9,704 bases of DNA from Clostridium sp. GTDB taxonomy: Bacteria > Bacillota > Clostridia > Clostridiales > Clostridiaceae. Below the pieces are notes generated by a model. That model had not been told where the DNA came from. It ran no database searches and saw only the letters and a program-made list of their open reading frames with translations. The DNA lies in the NCBI GenBank assembly GCA_012511315.1, contig JAAZGI010000110.1, positions 1-9,704 on the forward strand, given 5' to 3'. The translations under genes and the position numbers were made by a program. Each line of letters begins with the position of its first letter. The stretch's first letter is position 1. Below are positions 6,886 through 9,704 of this stretch, piece after piece.

Positions 6886-8487
6886 ATGAAATTAAAAGAG
6901 GAAACAACGTCAAAGAGCTTTATGATTCTGACCGTGGCAACCTTTATCACGAAGATTATGTCTCTGATTTATGTTCCTTTGCTATTGGGGATTATTCAAG
7001 CAGAAGCTCATGGAATCTATACGACGGCCTATGATTTTTTTGCTTTTGCCTACGTAATTACCAATGAGGGAATTACCAAAGGAATTGCTAAAATGGTCAG
7101 CGACCGAATGGCTAGAAATCAAGTGGGAGCAGCCCATAAAGTCTTTCGGATTTCTCGTGTCATTCTTTTGGGTGTAGGGATATTCTTTTCCATTGTTTTT
7201 TTCCTAGCAGCCCCATGGCTAGCTAAAATTTCCGGAGCACCGGCAAGTGTAGGCGCATTGAGGATTTTAGCACCGGCCATTGCTGTGACATCAGCGACTA
7301 GTGCTTATCGAGGGTATTTCCAGGGACGGCGGAAGTTGTCTATGAAGGCAGTGAGTCAGATTTGGGAACAGTTTGTTAATGTCATTGTTTCCTTAGCCTT
7401 TGCCTTGTACTTTATTCGCTTTGGAGCTCGTTATGGTGTAGCTGGAGCAGCTTCTGGTACCTTGGCTGGTGCCATAGTAGCAGCAATTTATCTATCCATT
7501 CAGTATCGTCGAACAGCTAGTTCAGAAGAAGGCGATCGCAGCGAGGATGGCTCTGAGCGACAGGTGATTCGTGAACTAATGGCCTACACCATTCCATTGG
7601 CCATCGGAACGGCAGCCACCCAGTTTGGACACATCATTGACTTGGTCAATGTTAAAAGTCGTTTGGTTGTGTCCGGCTTAACCACTGGTGGTGCCAATGT
7701 TACCTACTCTCATTTAGCCAGTTACAAAACCATCATTGCAGTACCATTAACTATTTTAGTAGCTCTAACAACGTCACTTTTTCCTTCTTTAGCTAGAGCT
7801 TCTAGCCTAGGAGACTACGAGGAAGTTCGGCGAAAATATCGTATGGCTATGAAAATTAACTATATTTTGGCGGTACCATCGGCTGTGGGCTTATTTACCG
7901 TTGCCAGTGTGGCCAATATTGCTATGTTTGATGGTGATCCAGGCCGGGGGGCTTTAATAGCTTTAGGTTCTTTTGTTATTATTATTCAAGGCATGACATT
8001 AATGCAGACGGTACTGTTGCAAGCTTTAGGCCTTCATCGCAAAGCACTAATTCCACTACTGTTAGGGATCGCGGTTAAAATCACGGCAAACTATCTCTTG
8101 GTAGCGATGCCGCAGATTAGAGGTCAGGGAGCTGTCATTTCAAGCTATATCCAAAGTGTCGTTACACTGTCCTTAAATGGATATTTAATTATGCGTCATG
8201 TCAAGCTACCAATGCATCAATTTACCATTGCCAAGCGTCCAGTCTTTGCTTCCCTTGTGATGGGAGCGTCCCTATTGGGAATGCAACAGATTTTACCGGC
8301 GGCTTCAGGGCGGATGGAAAACGGAATGCTCTTACTTGTTTTAATCATTATCGGTGTATTGGTTTATGGAACCACCCTGGTTTTGGTTGGTGGGATATCA
8401 CAAGCCGAGTTAAACTCGATCCGTCCCGGCTTGCACAAGAAAATACCAGCTTCCGTGAGACGCTTTATTTCAAAAGAAGATCAATAA
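6886..8487 (+). CDS. MurJ/SpoVB-like flippase of the MOP exporter superfamily
   Basis: This 533-residue polytopic membrane protein has about 14 predicted helices and belongs to the group holding YtgP (the Bacillus MurJ), SpoVB and polysaccharide flippases. Such proteins move lipid-linked sugar precursors, lipid II in the MurJ case, across the cytoplasmic membrane for cell wall building. The first helix region (SFMILTVATFITKIMSLIYV), the YFQGRRKLSMKAVSQIWEQ loop, and the SYKTIIAVPLTILVALTTSLFPSLARA segment are typical of the YtgP/SpoVB branch. A charged loop rich in Glu, Asp and Arg (about residues 207-226) separates the two halves. ATG at 6886 has AGG 7 nt upstream and lies 11 bp after the pseudouridine synthase gene. 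It is the last gene of that operon, followed by a terminator. Whether it is the essential MurJ or a SpoVB-type paralogue cannot be decided here, so no symbol is given. Confidence 0.88.
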   Translation: MKLKEETTSKSFMILTVATFITKIMSLIYVPLLLGIIQAEAHGIYTTAYDFFAFAYVITNEGITKGIAKMVSDRMARNQVGAAHKVFRISRVILLGVGIFFSIVFFLAAPWLAKISGAPASVGALRILAPAIAVTSATSAYRGYFQGRRKLSMKAVSQIWEQFVNVIVSLAFALYFIRFGARYGVAGAASGTLAGAIVAAIYLSIQYRRTASSEEGDRSEDGSERQVIRELMAYTIPLAIGTAATQFGHIIDLVNVKSRLVVSGLTTGGANVTYSHLASYKTIIAVPLTILVALTTSLFPSLARASSLGDYEEVRRKYRMAMKINYILAVPSAVGLFTVASVANIAMFDGDPGRGALIALGSFVIIIQGMTLMQTVLLQALGLHRKALIPLLLGIAVKITANYLLVAMPQIRGQGAVISSYIQSVVTLSLNGYLIMRHVKLPMHQFTIAKRPVFASLVMGASLLGMQQILPAASGRMENGMLLLVLIIIGVLVYGTTLVLVGGISQAELNSIRPGLHKKIPASVRRFISKEDQ

Positions 8488-8498
8488 TTTTAAAAAAC

Positions 8499-8524
8499 GC
8501 TCTTTTGGTGGAAACCGAAGGAGC
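8499..8524 (+). terminator. Rho-independent terminator of the pseudouridine synthase/flippase operon
   Basis: An 11-bp stem (GCTCTTTTGGT, 8499-8509, with ACCGAAGGAGC, 8514-8524; two G-U pairs) is closed by a GGAA (GNRA-type) tetraloop. It is followed by TTTACTATTT and lies 11 bases after the flippase stop codon. Confidence 0.8.
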
Positions 8525-8573
8525 TTTACTATTTATAAATCCCAGGTAAAGGATTTGTAATATTTTCGATTAA

Positions 8574-8603
8574 TTGATAAATGTTCTCATAAAAGCGTAT
8601 AAT
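8574..8603 (+). promoter_or_regulatory. Promoter of the phospholipase C-like gene
   Basis: TTGATA (8574-8579) and a perfect TATAAT (8598-8603) are separated by 18 bp, with 5/6 and 6/6 matches to the vegetative consensus. The predicted start is near 8610. At or just after that point a 10-bp hairpin (8607-8616 with 8623-8632, one G-U pair, 6-nt loop) would form at the extreme 5' end of the message, possibly affecting mRNA stability. Confidence 0.75.
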
Positions 8604-8659
8604 GGTTATATGGGAATGGTTTTTTCCATATAATTAATGAATTTTTGGAAGTGAAATAA

Positions 8660-9475
8660 ATGGAAAATATTGTAAGCAGAATCGATTCAAAATATCGACA
8701 TAGAGCCAGCAGAACTGAAAAAATATTTGGCACCTTAGCTACAAACGCTATGAAGTTAGCGAATCCGTTTAAAAAGTTTGCATTTAAAACCTCCTGCCTA
8801 ATGCACCGTTATATTAATATAAAAGCGGTTCACATATTAGAAAATGAAGGATATTACGAAGCAGCAGATTTTTATCGTGATTATATTCGGCCGTTAAATG
8901 AAGGAGCTACATGGATTGATCAAGATTTCAAGAGCATCAATCATTTCTACCACCATGAGCAAGAAAAAGGATTGTATGGCTTTTCTGATTCTCTAACGGA
9001 AGCTACAAGATACCGAAATAAAATGATGTATTATGCACAAAAAGACAATCAAACTCGAGCACTTTTTTATACTGGGGTTGTTTGTCACTTAAGCCAAGAT
9101 ATGACAGTACCGCAGCACATTAACAATAGGCTACTGGAATCCCATCGGGATTATGAAGTCTGGATTTTGGAGCATTCCTGGGATACTCTTGATTTCACCG
9201 TTAATAAAGGGATTATTCGCTACCCAAGGTTTGAAATGTATATTTCGGAAAATGCTAAGAGGACCAATGCGATTTATGAAGAAGCGAAAAAGATTCCTAA
9301 TCAGGAAGAAGCATTCCTCTTTATGGCTAAGCCACTTATTGCATTGGCACAACGTTCAACAGCTGGTCTTTTACTGGATTTTTATGAGGCTTGGTTCTCA
9401 AAGCTAGATGAAGAAGAACACGATCGCCGGGTTTTGTTAAGAAACTTAAAAGAACTTGAAAAAAACGCGATTTAA
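8660..9475 (+). CDS. Zinc-dependent phospholipase C-fold protein without a signal peptide
   Basis: This 271-residue all-helical protein matches the Zn-dependent phospholipase C family (Bacillus cereus PLC, clostridial alpha-toxin). By eye against alpha-toxin, MHRYINIKAVHILENEG aligns with its THAMIVTQGVSILEND segment (His49 = alpha-toxin His11). GATWIDQD (Asp87) aligns with GSTYPDYD (Asp56), and NHFY (His95) with DHFW (His68). HLSQDMTVPQH gives His143, Asp147 and His153, and HRDYE gives His162 and Glu166, all with the exact family spacing. A late AQRSTAGLL segment also matches. In secreted members the mature N-terminal Trp is a zinc ligand. Here 48 residues precede His49, residue 39 is Lys, and the basic N-terminus has no hydrophobic signal core. 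The protein is therefore probably cytosolic, and its substrate may not be phospholipid. The gene is monocistronic. ATG at 8660 follows GGAAGTG. Confidence 0.85.
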   Translation: MENIVSRIDSKYRHRASRTEKIFGTLATNAMKLANPFKKFAFKTSCLMHRYINIKAVHILENEGYYEAADFYRDYIRPLNEGATWIDQDFKSINHFYHHEQEKGLYGFSDSLTEATRYRNKMMYYAQKDNQTRALFYTGVVCHLSQDMTVPQHINNRLLESHRDYEVWILEHSWDTLDFTVNKGIIRYPRFEMYISENAKRTNAIYEEAKKIPNQEEAFLFMAKPLIALAQRSTAGLLLDFYEAWFSKLDEEEHDRRVLLRNLKELEKNAI

Positions 9476-9481
9476 CAGCAC

Positions 9482-9526
9482 AAAAAAGGGACCTTCCTTC
9501 AAAATGAAAAGACAGGTTCCTTTTTT
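9482..9526 (+). terminator. Rho-independent terminator of the phospholipase C-like gene
   Basis: AAAAAAGGGACCT (9482-9494) pairs with AGGTTCCTTTTTT (9514-9526) through 13 bp with one G-U pair. The second arm ends in a T6 run. The 19-nt loop can form a small inner stem. It lies 6 bases after the stop codon. Confidence 0.88.
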
Positions 9527-9530
9527 ATTT

Positions 9531-9704
9531 AGTGAATTAGCGGAAATATTAATGAAAGTCATGAACAAAAGCAGAGGGAATCCTTCCATAATCCGAAGGA
9601 ACTTAACAGGGGAAGCAGAGACGAGAAGATAAGAAGAGTTAGTTTATCCTAGAATTGTAAAAAATAGTGAAATAGAACCGTAAAATAGAACCGTAAAATA
9701 GAAC
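9531..9704. other. Non-coding tail of the window
   Basis: I find no supported reading frame here on either strand. A short TCCTTC/GAAGGA hairpin (9581-9586 with 9595-9600) lacks a U tract, and GCAGAG appears twice nearby (9571-9576 and 9616-9621). The stretch may be the leader of a gene beyond the edge, but no riboswitch class is recognised. Confidence 0.4.
9670..9704. repeat. 13-bp tandem repeat running into the window edge
   Basis: AAATAGAACCGTA occurs twice exactly (9670-9682, 9683-9695), followed by the first nine bases of a third copy (9696-9704). A degenerate unit (AAATAGTG) precedes it from 9662. The array may continue beyond the window. Confidence 0.8.

Noticed and set aside
9531..9660. 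Riboswitch or structured leader upstream of an off-window gene
   Set aside because: Only a 6-bp hairpin and a GCAGAG repeat are visible. I could not match the conserved core of any riboswitch class.
9662..9704. CRISPR array
   Set aside because: The 13-bp units are directly abutting with no spacers, so this is a simple tandem repeat.

Overview
The window is a stretch of chromosome from a low-GC Firmicute, most likely a member of the Clostridia. The evidence is the AT-rich base composition, strong AGGAGG-type ribosome binding sites, TTGACA/TATAAT-like promoters, the Gram-positive-type nicotinate phosphoribosyltransferase, a YtgP/SpoVB-type flippase, and IS66- and ISLre2-type insertion sequence debris. 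I cannot name the genus from the sequence alone.

Layout. Positions 1-251 are the left end of an IS66-family element on the minus strand: a GTAAGCG terminus, then a tnpB that runs off the window edge. Immediately beyond it (270-1553, minus) is a 12-helix MFS transporter with its own promoter. A perfect 14-bp stem terminator at 1726-1760 separates it from pncB (1795-3285, minus; NAD salvage). pncB is divergent from a compact UvrD/PcrA-like DNA helicase (3454-5334, plus). The shared 168-bp intergenic region holds a pncB promoter and repeated GATAATCAG words, including one 13-bp palindrome. The helicase runs directly into a decayed ISLre2-type transposase remnant (about 5294-5767) with two in-frame TAG codons, and the last dozen or so helicase codons appear to be read from that remnant.

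Beyond the remnant, an extended -10 promoter drives a two-gene operon: an RluA-family pseudouridine synthase (5912-6874) and a MurJ/SpoVB-like lipid-linked sugar flippase (6886-8487). It is closed by a hairpin terminator. A monocistronic gene follows (8660-9475) with its own good promoter and terminator. It encodes a zinc-dependent phospholipase C-fold protein that keeps nearly all the zinc ligands but has no signal peptide and no N-terminal tryptophan. The last 170 bases carry no recognisable gene and end in a 13-bp tandem repeat that runs into the window edge.

Most genes here are ordinary housekeeping or accessory functions and do not form one pathway. I see no convincing new multi-gene system. 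The points worth a second look are the IS66 tnpB hairpin that buries the ribosome binding site, the helicase/IS fusion junction, and the apparently cytosolic phospholipase C homologue.
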